Part shown: one piece after another, positions 1-8,263 of the stretch
How positions within the stretch are numbered: the stretch's first letter is position 1
Layout: the number at the start of each line of letters is the position of its first letter
NCBI GenBank assembly: GCA_958295465.1
Contig: OY282353.1
Location: forward strand, 372,001-436,000
Reading direction: 5' to 3'
Length of the DNA stretch: 64,000 bases
Source of the DNA: an uncultured Gammaproteobacteria bacterium
Lineage (GTDB): Bacteria; Pseudomonadota; Gammaproteobacteria; HK1
The notes under the pieces: generated by a model
The model's input: the letters and a program-made list of their open reading frames with translations, nothing else
Told to the model about the DNA's origin: nothing
The model's database searches: none
Position numbers and translations under genes: made by a program

Positions 1-194
1 GCGGCGAGGCGGGCGCGGCGCTCCTGTTCGCAAGCCACGACACGCGGCTCGGCGCCCGCTTCGACCGCCGGGTGTCGATCGCGGAGCTGGGCCGCGGCGA
101 GGGTGGCAGGAATGGTCGAGTCCCTCTGCACGGCAATTCCCGCCAAGCCCGAAAACGTCCATCGAACCGCCACGACCGGACGACCGGACGGTAG
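1..194 (+). CDS. ABC transporter ATP-binding protein, C-terminal end (partial)
   Basis: Only the last 64 codons lie in the window, read in frame 3 to the TAG at 192-194. The residues ASHDTRLGARFDRRVSI resemble the H-loop (SHD) and the segment after it in LolD/MacB-type ATPases. An FtsX-type permease follows at 368, so this is probably the ATPase half of the same exporter. The reading frame runs into a dispersed palindromic repeat at 136-247. The last 20 or so residues and the stop codon are therefore repeat-derived and basic, which suggests that the original C-terminus was replaced. The family assignment is good. The exact substrate is unknown. Confidence 0.7.
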   Translation, partial: GEAGAALLFASHDTRLGARFDRRVSIAELGRGEGGRNGRVPLHGNSRQARKRPSNRHDRTTGR

Positions 195-247
195 AGAAGG
201 CCGCAACATCCTGATGATGCGATCGTGTGCAGGACGTTGGCGGGAAC
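136..247. repeat. Dispersed palindromic repeat, copy 1
   Basis: The left end reads ATTCCCGCCAAG, then CGTCC after a short gap. The right end reads GGACGTTGGCGGGAA, so the two ends form an interrupted inverted repeat of about 112 bp. Close relatives lie at 11543-11656 and 31542-31653. No protein is encoded, and size and structure fit a REP or MITE-like element. This copy overlaps the end of the ABC ATPase frame and lies just before the permease. Confidence 0.7.
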
Positions 248-367
248 TACCGATCTCTGTACAGCGAATCCGATCGATTGGGATCGAGTATGTCAGCGTC
301 ATCGGCGGATCCCTTCGAGTCGGCTGAACCATTCGAAATCACTGCGCAAAGATATCGAGGCGATCGG

Positions 368-1627
368 ATGGCAATCGTTCGGCTGGCGCTCAGGAGCGTA
401 TTGAACCGCCGGGTCACGGCGGGGCTCACCCTGCTCGCGGTCGCGCTCAGCATCGCGATGCTGCTCGGGGTGGAGAAGGTGCGGCGCGAGGCGCGCGGCG
501 CGTTCGCGAACACGATCTCCGGCACCGACCTCATCGTCGGGGCGCGCAGCGGGGCGGTCCAGCTCCTGCTCTACACCGTCTTCCGCATCGGCAACGCCAC
601 CAGCAACATCTCCTGGGAAAGCTACCGCCGGGTCGCGGAATTCCCCCGGGTGCGCTGGACCGTGCCGATCATGCTCGGGGATTCGCACCGCGGCTTCCGG
701 GTGATGGGCACCACGCGCGGGTATTTCGAGCACTACCGGTACGCGCGCCGGGAGTCGCTGGCATTCGCCTCCGGCGGACCCTTCGCCGACGTCTTCGATG
801 CGGTGCTCGGGGCGGAGGTCGCCGAACGGCTCGGGTACGCGCTCGGCGACGCGGTCATCGTCTCCCACGGCACCGGCGACGTGAGCTTCGTCGAGCACGA
901 CGACAAGCCCTTCCGCGTCGCCGGGGTTCTCGCGCGGACCGGGACGCCGGTGGATCGCACCGTGCACGTCAGCATCGAGGGCTTCACCGCGATGCACGTC
1001 GACTGGCAGGCGGGCGTCCCGGTGCGTGGATCGAAGATCCCCCCCGGCGAAGCGCGCGCGATGGACCTCGCTCCGAAGACCATCACCGCCTTCCTGGTGG
1101 GCCTCGACTCGAAGGTCGCCATCTTCGGCGTGCAGCGGCGGATCAACGACTACCGCGGGGAGCCCCTGCTCGCGATCATCCCCGGGGTCGCGCTGCAGGA
1201 GCTCTGGGATCTCATGAGCGTTGCGGAGAACGTGCTGCGGGTGGTCTCCCTGATGGTGGTGGCCACCGGACTGCTGGGGATGCTCACCGTCATCCTCTCC
1301 AGCCTGGAAGCACGCCGGCGGGAGATGGCGGTGCTTCGATCCGTCGGCGCGCGCCCGCTGCACGTCTTCGCCCTGTTCATGAGCGAGGCCGGGGTGCTCG
1401 CCCTGCTCGGGGCGGCGGCCGGGGTCGCGCTCCTCTATCTCGCGCTGGTGGTCGGGCGGCCGATCGTCGCGCGGGAGTTCGGCCTGCACCTGCCGATCGG
1501 GATGCTCGCCCCGGCGGATTGGCGGATACTCGCCGCGGTGGTGCTGGCGGGCTTCGCGGCCGGCGGGGTTCCGGCGTTGCGCGCCTACCGGCTGTCGCTC
1601 GCCGACGGCCTTTCGATGAGGATCTGA
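368..1627 (+). CDS. FtsX-like ABC transporter permease
   Basis: The protein has 419 residues from ATG 368. The open frame extends further upstream, but that part overlaps the repeat and lacks family character. A first membrane segment lies near residues 15-35. It is followed by a large periplasmic MacB-type domain of about 240 residues, then three membrane helices in the last 140 residues. The segment EARRREMAVLRSVGAR is typical of the FtsX/LolC family. With the ATPase just upstream it would form an inner-membrane exporter or lipoprotein-release complex. A DUF3299 protein follows. The last codons belong to a 128-bp tandem duplication (1583-1840). Confidence 0.85.
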   Translation: MAIVRLALRSVLNRRVTAGLTLLAVALSIAMLLGVEKVRREARGAFANTISGTDLIVGARSGAVQLLLYTVFRIGNATSNISWESYRRVAEFPRVRWTVPIMLGDSHRGFRVMGTTRGYFEHYRYARRESLAFASGGPFADVFDAVLGAEVAERLGYALGDAVIVSHGTGDVSFVEHDDKPFRVAGVLARTGTPVDRTVHVSIEGFTAMHVDWQAGVPVRGSKIPPGEARAMDLAPKTITAFLVGLDSKVAIFGVQRRINDYRGEPLLAIIPGVALQELWDLMSVAENVLRVVSLMVVATGLLGMLTVILSSLEARRREMAVLRSVGARPLHVFALFMSEAGVLALLGAAAGVALLYLALVVGRPIVAREFGLHLPIGMLAPADWRILAAVVLAGFAAGGVPALRAYRLSLADGLSMRI

Positions 1628-1840
1628 CGATGCCTGCACGCATGGGACACGGATTCGGCGGTGCGGCAGCGCCGGTCGTGGTCTTCGGGCTGGGCGGCGC
1701 ACTCGAAAGGGCCTGTCGGCTCTCGCTCTCCGGCGGATTTTCGACGAGGATTCGATGATGCCTGCACGCACGGGACACGGACACGGCAGCGCAGCGTCGT
1801 TGGCCGCGATTTTCGCACTGGCCGTCACGCTCGAAATGGC
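1583..1840 (+). repeat. 128-bp tandem duplication spanning the permease/DUF3299 junction
   Basis: The block 1583-1710 holds the last codons of the permease plus the start of the next gene. It recurs, diverged, at 1711-1840. Matching landmarks are TGTCGCTC and TCTCGCTC, and the ATGCCTGCACGCA start at 1630 and 1758. The first copy leaves a vestigial 42-codon frame (1630-1758) whose N-terminus (MPAR then GHG) matches the real gene and whose tail (RLSLSGGFSTRI) mimics the permease tail (RLSLADGLSMRI). Confidence 0.8.
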
Positions 1841-2333
1841 GCTGACCGCGATCAGCCGGCCGCTTGCGGCGCAGGGCGACGTGCGCGAACTGGAATGGGA
1901 GGAACTCATGCCCGAGGACTGGGACCCGCTTTCCGGGCTCGAAGGATTGGCGGGGGACGACGTCCAGGGGCTCGCCGACGGCAGCGCACGGGCCGACCGG
2001 CTGATGAACGCCTACCGGGAGGCGGTCCGTTCGGCGCCGGTGGTCGGCGAGCTCGACGGACAGCGGGTCCGCCTGCCGGGGTTCGTGGTGCCGCTCGATT
2101 TCGAGGGTACGGAGACCTCGGAGTTCCTGCTCGTCCCCTACTTCGGCGCATGCATCCACGTGCCCCCGCCGCCCTCGAACCAGATCGTCTACGTGAAGAC
2201 GGTCGCGGGCTATCCGCTGAAGGAACTGTTCGACCCGGTGTGGGTCACCGGCGAGATCCGCACCGAGGCGCATCTGAACGAGGTCGGTGACGCCGGATAC
2301 ACCCTGCAGGCCACGATCATCGAGCCGTATTGA
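1755..2333 (+). CDS. DUF3299 family exported protein
   Basis: The protein has 192 residues. Residues 1-38 form a signal peptide with hydrophobic stretch LAAIFALAVTLEMALTAI and a likely cut after LAAQG. The C-terminal 100 residues match DUF3299: a beta-rich domain with VRLPGFVVPLDFEGTETSEF, then a PYFGACIHVPPPPSNQIVYV segment holding a conserved Cys and His. The function is unknown, and the protein should be periplasmic. DUF3299 proteins are often found beside FtsX-type ABC genes, as here. ATG codons at 1755 and 1758 are both possible starts. The frame begins inside the tandem duplication described above. Confidence 0.8.
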   Translation: MMPARTGHGHGSAASLAAIFALAVTLEMALTAISRPLAAQGDVRELEWEELMPEDWDPLSGLEGLAGDDVQGLADGSARADRLMNAYREAVRSAPVVGELDGQRVRLPGFVVPLDFEGTETSEFLLVPYFGACIHVPPPPSNQIVYVKTVAGYPLKELFDPVWVTGEIRTEAHLNEVGDAGYTLQATIIEPY

Positions 2334-2403
2334 CGCATCCCGGGGCGGATGCCCGGCTTGCTAAGATGCCGCGTCCGTCACCGTTGCCAGGGGAGGAGAG
2401 GCC

Positions 2404-3279
2404 ATGTTCCAGGGTTCCTATGTCGCGCTGATCACGCCGTTCGACTGCGGCGGGGTCGACGAGCGTGCGTTCGGCGATTTCGTCGAGTGGCAGATTTCCG
2501 AAGGAACGCACGGGCTGCTGTCCTGCGGCACCACCGGCGAATCCCCGACGCTGAGCCATCCCGAGCACCGGCGGGTGACCGAGCTCTGCGTCGAGGTGGC
2601 GAACGGCCGGGTGCCGGTTCTCGCGGGGACCGGATCGAACTCGACCGAGGAGGCCGTCAGCCTGACCCGCCACGCGAAGGAGTGCGGCGCGGACGCCGCG
2701 CTGGTGGTCACCCCGTACTACAACAAGCCGACCCAGGAAGGGCTTTATCAACACTTCAAGGCGATCAACGACGCAGTGGACATCCCCATCCTCATCTACA
2801 ACATCCCGGGGCGCTCGGTGGTGGACATGGCGGTGGAGACGATGGCGCGGTGCGCGAAGCTTCCGAACGTCGTCGGAGTGAAGGACGCTTCGAACAGCTC
2901 GACCCGCCCGCTGGAGACCCGCATCGCCTGCGGCGCGGACTTCGTGCAGCTCTCCGGGGAGGACGCGGCGGTGCTCGCGCTGCTCGTCGAGGGCGGCCAC
3001 GGCTGCATCTCGGTCACCGCGAACGTCGCGCCGCGCCTCTGCTCGCAGATGCACACAAACTGGATGGACGGCGACGCGAAGGCGACGCTCGCCGTGCAGC
3101 AGCGCCTGATGCCGCTGCACGATGCCCTCTTCGCCGAGACGAGTCCCGCCCCGGTGAAGTACGCCGCGAGCGTGCTCGGCAAATGCTCACCCGAGGTACG
3201 GCTGCCGCTCGTCGAGCCGACCCGGGCGACGAAGGACAAGGTGGAGAGCGCGATGCGCTCGGCCGGGCTGCTGAACTGA
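2404..3279 (+). CDS. dapA: 4-hydroxy-tetrahydrodipicolinate synthase
   Basis: DapA condenses pyruvate with aspartate semialdehyde, the first committed step to diaminopimelate and lysine. The protein has the usual length, 291 residues. Visible landmarks are GTTGES (Thr43-44), YNIPGR (Tyr132, Arg137) and the Schiff-base lysine in VVGVKDAS (Lys160). A strong ribosome site, GGGGAGGAGAG, precedes ATG 2404. It is a single gene, converging with the ABC importer operon downstream. Diverged DapA-family aldolases also serve in hydroxyproline or sugar-acid catabolism. The neighbouring flavin oxidase makes that worth noting, but the active-site set supports genuine DapA. Confidence 0.9.
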   Translation: MFQGSYVALITPFDCGGVDERAFGDFVEWQISEGTHGLLSCGTTGESPTLSHPEHRRVTELCVEVANGRVPVLAGTGSNSTEEAVSLTRHAKECGADAALVVTPYYNKPTQEGLYQHFKAINDAVDIPILIYNIPGRSVVDMAVETMARCAKLPNVVGVKDASNSSTRPLETRIACGADFVQLSGEDAAVLALLVEGGHGCISVTANVAPRLCSQMHTNWMDGDAKATLAVQQRLMPLHDALFAETSPAPVKYAASVLGKCSPEVRLPLVEPTRATKDKVESAMRSAGLLN

Positions 3280-3287
3280 TCCACCAA

Positions 3288-3372
3288 TACCCGGTGCGCG
3301 GTCGCTGCGCACCGGCTGGATCGAGCGTAGCACCTGGCCGCCGTCCAGGGTCACGTCGTAGAGGTTTTGGAG
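3288..3372 (-). pseudogene. Degenerate duplicate of an internal segment of the adjacent ABC ATPase gene
   Basis: Bases 3307-3370 repeat 3506-3568 with few changes (both read CACCTGGCCGCCGT and GGGTCACGTCGTAGAGG), offset by 199 bp. The original lies inside the 3' third of the ATPase gene (codons for LYDVTLNGGQVLRSIQPVRG). The copy sits just beyond that gene's stop. No start or intact domain is present, so it is a non-functional fragment. Confidence 0.75.
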
Positions 3373-3418
3373 CGTTCCGGGGGGCAAACGGCGGCGTCCG
3401 GGATGTTCGAGCGTGCGC

Positions 3419-4477
3419 TCACAGGCGCGTCCCCTCGCGGTCGAAGACCAGCAGCTTGTCCGTGTCGAGCCGGCAGTGCACGGTCTGGCCCGGTGCAATG
3501 TCGCCGCGTACCGGCTGGATCGAACGCAGCACCTGGCCGCCGTTCAGGGTCACGTCGTAGAGGTTTTCCCGCCCGTGGGTCTCGACGAAACTGACCTTGC
3601 CCGAGAGCGGGCCCGAGTCGGCGGGCCGCACGTGCTCGGGGCGGACGCCGAGCCGGATTTCGCGCCCGTCCTCCAGAGCCTCGCAGCCGCCCGGCAGGTC
3701 GATGCCCGCCGTCGAGCCATCCAGCCAGAAGCGGCCGCCCCGGACCCGGCCCGACAGGAAGGCGATCGGCGGGTTGCCCAGGAAGCCGGCGACGAAGGTG
3801 CTGACGGGGTTGCGGTACATGTCCGCGGGCGAGGCGATCTGATGGACATGGCCGCGATCCATGATCGCGATCCGGTCGCACATGCTCATCGCCTCGACCT
3901 GGTCGTGGGTGACGAGGATGGCGGTGATGCCGGTCTCCCGCTGCAGCCGGCGGATCTCCGAGCGCATGTCGAGGCGCAGCCGCGCATCGAGGTTGGCCAG
4001 CGGCTCGTCGAGCAGCAGCACGCCGGGGCGGCGGATCAGGGCCCGCGCCAGCGCCACGCGCTGCTGCTGGCCGCCGGAGAGGTGGGCGGGCAGGCGCTCG
4101 AGCAGGTGCTCGATCTCAAGCATGGCCGTGATTTCGCTCACCCGCCTGCGAATGGCCGGACCCGGCTCCCTCTTGACCTGGAGCGGGAAGGCGACGTTGT
4201 CGAACACGTTCATGTGCGGATAGAGGGCGTAGGACTGGAACACCACGCCGACGTTGCGCCGTTGCGGGGACCAGCCGGTGACGTCCTCGTCGCCGAAGAG
4301 GATCCGCCCGTCATCGACGACGTGCAGCCCGCACACGGCGAACAGCGTCGTGGACTTGCCGCAGCCCGAAGGGCCGAGCAGCGCGAGCATCTCGCCGTCC
4401 GCGACTTCGAGGTTCATCGCGTCGATGACGGTGTCGGCGCCGAAGCGCTTGGTGAAGTTTTCGATCAGGATGCGCAT
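3419..4477 (-). CDS. Carbohydrate-type ABC transporter ATP-binding protein (UgpC/MalK-like)
   Basis: The ATPase has 352 residues, the standard length for UgpC/MalK. Walker A is GPSGCGKST (35-43), the Q-loop is FQSYA, the signature is LSGGQ (133-137), Walker B is LLLDEP (154-159), and the H-loop is LVTHDQ. The C-terminal 110 residues form the TOBE/regulatory domain typical of CUT1 importers. ATG 4477 overlaps the permease stop as TGATG, which implies translational coupling. It energises the importer encoded by the next three genes. The same frame stays open far upstream, but that stretch is antisense shadow of the permeases. Confidence 0.9.
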   Translation of the reverse strand: MRILIENFTKRFGADTVIDAMNLEVADGEMLALLGPSGCGKSTTLFAVCGLHVVDDGRILFGDEDVTGWSPQRRNVGVVFQSYALYPHMNVFDNVAFPLQVKREPGPAIRRRVSEITAMLEIEHLLERLPAHLSGGQQQRVALARALIRRPGVLLLDEPLANLDARLRLDMRSEIRRLQRETGITAILVTHDQVEAMSMCDRIAIMDRGHVHQIASPADMYRNPVSTFVAGFLGNPPIAFLSGRVRGGRFWLDGSTAGIDLPGGCEALEDGREIRLGVRPEHVRPADSGPLSGKVSFVETHGRENLYDVTLNGGQVLRSIQPVRGDIAPGQTVHCRLDTDKLLVFDREGTRL

Positions 4478-5301
4478 CAGCCCTTGGTGCCCCCGCCGTA
4501 GATGTTCATCAGCTTGTCCTGGAAGAACAGGTAGAGGATGACGACCGGGATCACGTAGAACAGGCCGATGCTCTTGAACAGGGCGAAGTTGAGGTCGTAG
4601 TCGTCCGCGATGAGCCCGGCCAGGTAGACCGACAGCACCTGCACCTTGTTGTCCGGGGCCAGCACCTGCGGCAGGATGAATTCGCTCCAGCCGGCCAGAA
4701 ACGAGAACACCCCCAGGGCCAGGATGCCGGGCGTGACCTGTGGAAGGATCAGGCGCCGCCACACCGTGAAGCGGCTGGCGCCGTCCTGCACCCCGGCCAT
4801 CTCGATCTCCCACGGCACGGTGTCGTAGAAGCCCTTCATGATCCAGATCCCCAGCGGCAGCTCGAGCGATGCCTTGACCAGGATCACCCCGGTCAGCGTG
4901 TTGTAGAGCCCGATCATCTGCAGCACGAGGAAGATGGCGATGATCAGGGTCACGGTCGGGAAGGCGTGCAGCACCAGGACGCCGGCCAGGAAGTACGCCC
5001 GGAACGGCAGGTTGATCCGCGACAGCGCATAGCCCGCGGTCGATGACACCGCCAGCACGATGACGGTGGTTGCCGAGGCGAAGATGAAGGTGTTCAGGGT
5101 GACGGCCCAGATGTTGGCCTTGCCGGGCAGGTCCTCCCACAGGAAGCGCCAGTTCTCCAGGGTGAAGCCATCCGGCAGCAATTGCCCGGGCGGCGCCTCG
5201 CCCACCGTCTCGATGACGAGGAAGACATACATGAGGACCAGCGGCGCGGACGCCGCCGCCAGCAGTGCAACGATGATTCCGCTCCCCCGCGCCCTTGGCA
5301 T
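4477..5301 (-). CDS. Carbohydrate-type ABC transporter permease (MalG-like)
   Basis: The protein has 274 residues and six predicted membrane helices. The EAA loop region before the last helices reads AGVQDGASRFTVWRRLILPQ, with the glycine and the LP pair expected for BPD_transp_1. The end NIYGGGTKG resembles the tail of MalG-family permeases (GLTAGAVKG in MalG). It pairs with the MalF-like subunit encoded 12 bp upstream and overlaps the ATPase start by one base. Confidence 0.88.
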   Translation of the reverse strand: MPRARGSGIIVALLAAASAPLVLMYVFLVIETVGEAPPGQLLPDGFTLENWRFLWEDLPGKANIWAVTLNTFIFASATTVIVLAVSSTAGYALSRINLPFRAYFLAGVLVLHAFPTVTLIIAIFLVLQMIGLYNTLTGVILVKASLELPLGIWIMKGFYDTVPWEIEMAGVQDGASRFTVWRRLILPQVTPGILALGVFSFLAGWSEFILPQVLAPDNKVQVLSVYLAGLIADDYDLNFALFKSIGLFYVIPVVILYLFFQDKLMNIYGGGTKG

Positions 5302-5313
5302 TGCCGTGCTCCG

Positions 5314-6624
5314 CTACGTCTCGATGCGCGGGCGCGCAACCAGGGCGTCGAAGTTGAAGATCCTCAGATAGAGGAGCGAGAGCACCACCCCGATGATCAC
5401 CAGCACCAGCGCGAGCGCCGCACCGTAGCCGTATTGCAGGTTTCCGGCGTAGTTGTTGAGCGCGGTGTGGTAGGCGGCGAGCGACCAGACCTCGGTCGTC
5501 GAGCCCGGCCCGCCGTCGGTGGCGAGCAGGATGTACTCGAACGAGGTCAGCAGCGACAGCGTCTGGTAGCTCGTCACGAACAGGATCGGCCAGCGTAGCT
5601 GCGGCAGGATGATGCGCCTCACCTGCTGCCAGCGCGAAGCGCCATCGACCTCGCTGGCCCAGAACAGGGGTTCGGGGATCGCGCGGATGGCGCTGGAGAA
5701 GATGATCATGCCCATGGAGGCGCCGACGAATCCGTTGATGAGGACGACGAAGACCCAGGCGTTGAACGCGGTGTCGAGCATCCAGTTGCGCGAGGCGACC
5801 CCGAACCAGCCGAGCACCGTGCTGAGAAATCCGGTGTCCCAGGCGAACCATTTCCAGAGCAGCACGTAAAGCACCGGCGGGGTGATGCGGGGCAGGAACC
5901 AGATGCCCCGGAAGACCGCCGCTTCGGTGGTGGGCAGGTAGAACGTGGTGATCGCGAGGACCAGCGCAAATCCGGTGTTGAAGAGGATCAGGGTGACGAA
6001 GACGTAGATCAGCGTATTGGCGAGCACCTGCGCGGTGTCCGCGGTGCCGAACATGCGCCGCAGGTTGTCCGTGGTCCAGGTCCAGCCGGTGTAGCTCGCG
6101 TCCACCAGGCGCTCGCGATCCTCGTCGCTCAAGCGCACTCCGCTTGCCGCCAGTGCCGCCAGCAGGTCCTCGCGCTGCCCGAACGTACGATTGAGAACGC
6201 TCGTCTCGAAGTGCCGGGCGGCCTGTTTGAGCGCCCGCACCGAGCGCGGGCGATTGTTCAGCGACTTCAGCGCCCGTTCGAAGCCGCGGCGGCCGTCGAA
6301 GGACTTGCCGGCATGACGTTGCCCGAGCTCGTCGAGGGTCGCGGCGGCGACGCCGGCGGCGCGTGCCCTGGACAGCGTTTCCGGATTGACGAGGTAGGTG
6401 GTCGCGCCGAGCGATTCGGCCGTCGAGCGGTCCATGCCGCGTTCGGCGAGGCGGTGGAGCGTGGACGGGGTGATCAGGTATCCGCCTTCGCCGACCCCGG
6501 TCGCGGTGCTCATGCTGGTGAACGCGAACACCGCGGTGAGCAGCACCGGGGAGAGGAAGAACACCACCACGAAGAGCGTGGCCGGCATGAGGAACAGGAC
6601 GCCGAGCCATTTGCCGGGGGTCAT
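5314..6624 (-). CDS. Carbohydrate-type ABC transporter permease (MalF-like) with a large insertion after the first helix
   Basis: The protein has 436 residues from ATG 6624 (MTPGKWLG). The upstream extension to 6741 is basic and not family-like. After the first helix (residues about 6-33) comes a soluble insertion of about 140 residues before the next helix (QVLANTLIYVFVTLILF). The rest is a normal BPD_transp_1 domain with an EAA loop (ASEVDGASRWQQVRRIILPQ). Related permeases of this subfamily are nearer 300 residues. The insertion would lie in the periplasm and might contact the binding protein. E. coli MalF also has a big periplasmic loop, but between later helices. Confidence 0.85.
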   Translation of the reverse strand: MTPGKWLGVLFLMPATLFVVVFFLSPVLLTAVFAFTSMSTATGVGEGGYLITPSTLHRLAERGMDRSTAESLGATTYLVNPETLSRARAAGVAAATLDELGQRHAGKSFDGRRGFERALKSLNNRPRSVRALKQAARHFETSVLNRTFGQREDLLAALAASGVRLSDEDRERLVDASYTGWTWTTDNLRRMFGTADTAQVLANTLIYVFVTLILFNTGFALVLAITTFYLPTTEAAVFRGIWFLPRITPPVLYVLLWKWFAWDTGFLSTVLGWFGVASRNWMLDTAFNAWVFVVLINGFVGASMGMIIFSSAIRAIPEPLFWASEVDGASRWQQVRRIILPQLRWPILFVTSYQTLSLLTSFEYILLATDGGPGSTTEVWSLAAYHTALNNYAGNLQYGYGAALALVLVIIGVVLSLLYLRIFNFDALVARPRIET

Positions 6625-6795
6625 GACACGCGGCTTCCGGTCGGGGAGGGCGTGCGGGACGTGAGGCCGTGACCGCCGGTGCACCCGCGTCCACGCCCGA
6701 CGCGCCGGCGGGCAGGGGGACGACGGGTATGTTCCATGCAAGCACCGTCCGCGCCGGGACCGGGCCCGGCGCGGCCGGCTCCTCCGCTTCGCCGA

Positions 6796-8154
6796 TCAGC
6801 GCATGACGATGCGATCGCCGAGCGCGTTGCGCAGCTCGGCGGCGGCATCCGCCGCGGCCTGCTCGGGGCTCTTCTGCCCGGTCCAGGCGGATTCCAGCCC
6901 CTTCCACATGGCGGTCCAGTAGACGCCGAAATCGGTGTTGTTCGGCATGGCATTGGCGCTGGGCAGCAGCCGCTCGGTCGCTTCGCTGGCCCAGCGGTCG
7001 TTGCTGTAGAGCTCGATCGAGGTCTGCGACTTCGCGATCCCCAGGTGCGCCGACTTGATCGCGTGCAGGGTGTTGATCCGCGGCTCGGACGCGATCTTCA
7101 CGAGCTCGGCGGCGATGAACGCATCGTCGTCCGTGCCCCGGTTGGTCACCAGGTAGACCAGCGGATGGGTGATCGTGTTCGGCCGCCCGTTGGCGTCGCC
7201 CGCGGGGATCAGGGTGAACTGGATCTTGTCGAAGAAGCCGGTCAGGCCCTCCTTCCCGGTGTAGCGCGCGTAGTGCCAGGTGCCGCCGTGCCACAGGCCC
7301 GCCTTGCCGGACGCGACCTCCGCGTACCACTGATCCCACGGCGTGCCGACATGGTTCTTGCGGGTGACCCCCATCGCCACCGCATCGGCGAAGAACTGGT
7401 AGAACCGCGTCATCGCGCCCTGGTCGTAGATCAGCTTGCCCGAGGCGGCGTCCTGCATCTCGCCGCCGAAAGACTGGTAGAACTGCCAGTAGTCGGGTCC
7501 GTTGGAAACGCGCGGGTAGAAGCCGTACCCCGGCTCCACCACGCCCTGGTCCTGCATCTTCTTCGCGTCGTCGAGCACGTCGTACAGCGTGTACTCCCCG
7601 CCGGCGACCCGCTCCGGCAGCGCGGCGATGCCCGCATCGGAGTAGCCGATCGCCTTCATGTGCGGGATCCAGGCGAAGAAGGGACGCGATTCCGCATCCT
7701 GGGGCAGGCCGTAGACGGCGCCCTCGTAGGAGGAGATTTCGATCAGGTTGGGGAAGATGTCGTTGATCGGCCAGGCATCCATGTCGATCAGGTCTTCGAT
7801 CTTGCGGATGATGCCGGCGTTCGCCCAGGGGGCGATGTCTTCGTGCCCGGTGACCACGATGTGAGGCGCGTTGCCGGACTCGGCGGCCAGGGTCACCGCC
7901 TGCTTGAAGTCGTCCCAGCCGTCGTAGAGCTTCTTGTCGACCGTGACGTTGATCGATTCGCCCCGGATCTCGGCTTCGCGCGCGAGGATGTCGGCGGCCA
8001 TCTCGATGGCATCGACCCGGTACACGTCGGAGGCGTTGGAGCCGCCCGCCCAGACCGTGATCGTCATGTCGGCCGCGGGCGCGGTCCCCGTTGCAAGCGA
8101 GGCGGTCAACGCGGCGGCGGCGAGTGTGCTGGCGAACTTGCGTGGATTACCCAT
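6796..8154 (-). CDS. Extracellular solute-binding protein, family 1-like
   Basis: The protein has 452 residues from ATG 8154, preceded by the ribosome site GGGAGG. The signal peptide covers residues 1-28 and ends ATGTAPA. The mature part starts with DMTITVWAGG, a typical family 1 (sugar or polyol) start. It contains GVTRKNHVGTPWDQWYAEVASGKAGLWHGG, here cited only as a landmark near the middle. It is the first transport gene of the minus-strand block and would deliver substrate to the MalF/MalG-like pair. The ligand is not readable. The flavin oxidase genes just upstream suggest an amino or imino compound, possibly a sugar-amino acid conjugate. Confidence 0.85.
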   Translation of the reverse strand: MGNPRKFASTLAAAALTASLATGTAPAADMTITVWAGGSNASDVYRVDAIEMAADILAREAEIRGESINVTVDKKLYDGWDDFKQAVTLAAESGNAPHIVVTGHEDIAPWANAGIIRKIEDLIDMDAWPINDIFPNLIEISSYEGAVYGLPQDAESRPFFAWIPHMKAIGYSDAGIAALPERVAGGEYTLYDVLDDAKKMQDQGVVEPGYGFYPRVSNGPDYWQFYQSFGGEMQDAASGKLIYDQGAMTRFYQFFADAVAMGVTRKNHVGTPWDQWYAEVASGKAGLWHGGTWHYARYTGKEGLTGFFDKIQFTLIPAGDANGRPNTITHPLVYLVTNRGTDDDAFIAAELVKIASEPRINTLHAIKSAHLGIAKSQTSIELYSNDRWASEATERLLPSANAMPNNTDFGVYWTAMWKGLESAWTGQKSPEQAAADAAAELRNALGDRIVMR

Positions 8155-8263
8155 GGTTCCTGCCTCCCGTTGGTTGGCTGGCATCGTGTCCGTCACGAGG
8201 CCAGTGGTCATGTTGGCGTTCCCTGTGTTCAGCCCTCCAAGGCCATCATGGCGAGGGTCGAGC

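Noticed and set aside
299..1909. A 536-codon minus-strand frame opposite the FtsX-like permease
   Set aside because: Low-complexity Arg/Pro/His-rich composition, no domain, and antisense to a convincing gene. Long shadow frames are usual in GC-rich DNA.
2404..3279. DapA paralogue for hydroxyproline breakdown (HypD-like), suggested by the nearby D-hydroxyproline-dehydrogenase-like oxidase
   Set aside because: The active-site residues fit true DapA and the gene is on the other strand with its own ribosome site, so biosynthesis is the simpler reading.
3419..7339. A 1306-codon open frame on the minus strand
   Set aside because: Only its last 352 codons are the ABC ATPase. The rest is a shadow of the two permease genes and part of the binding protein in another frame.
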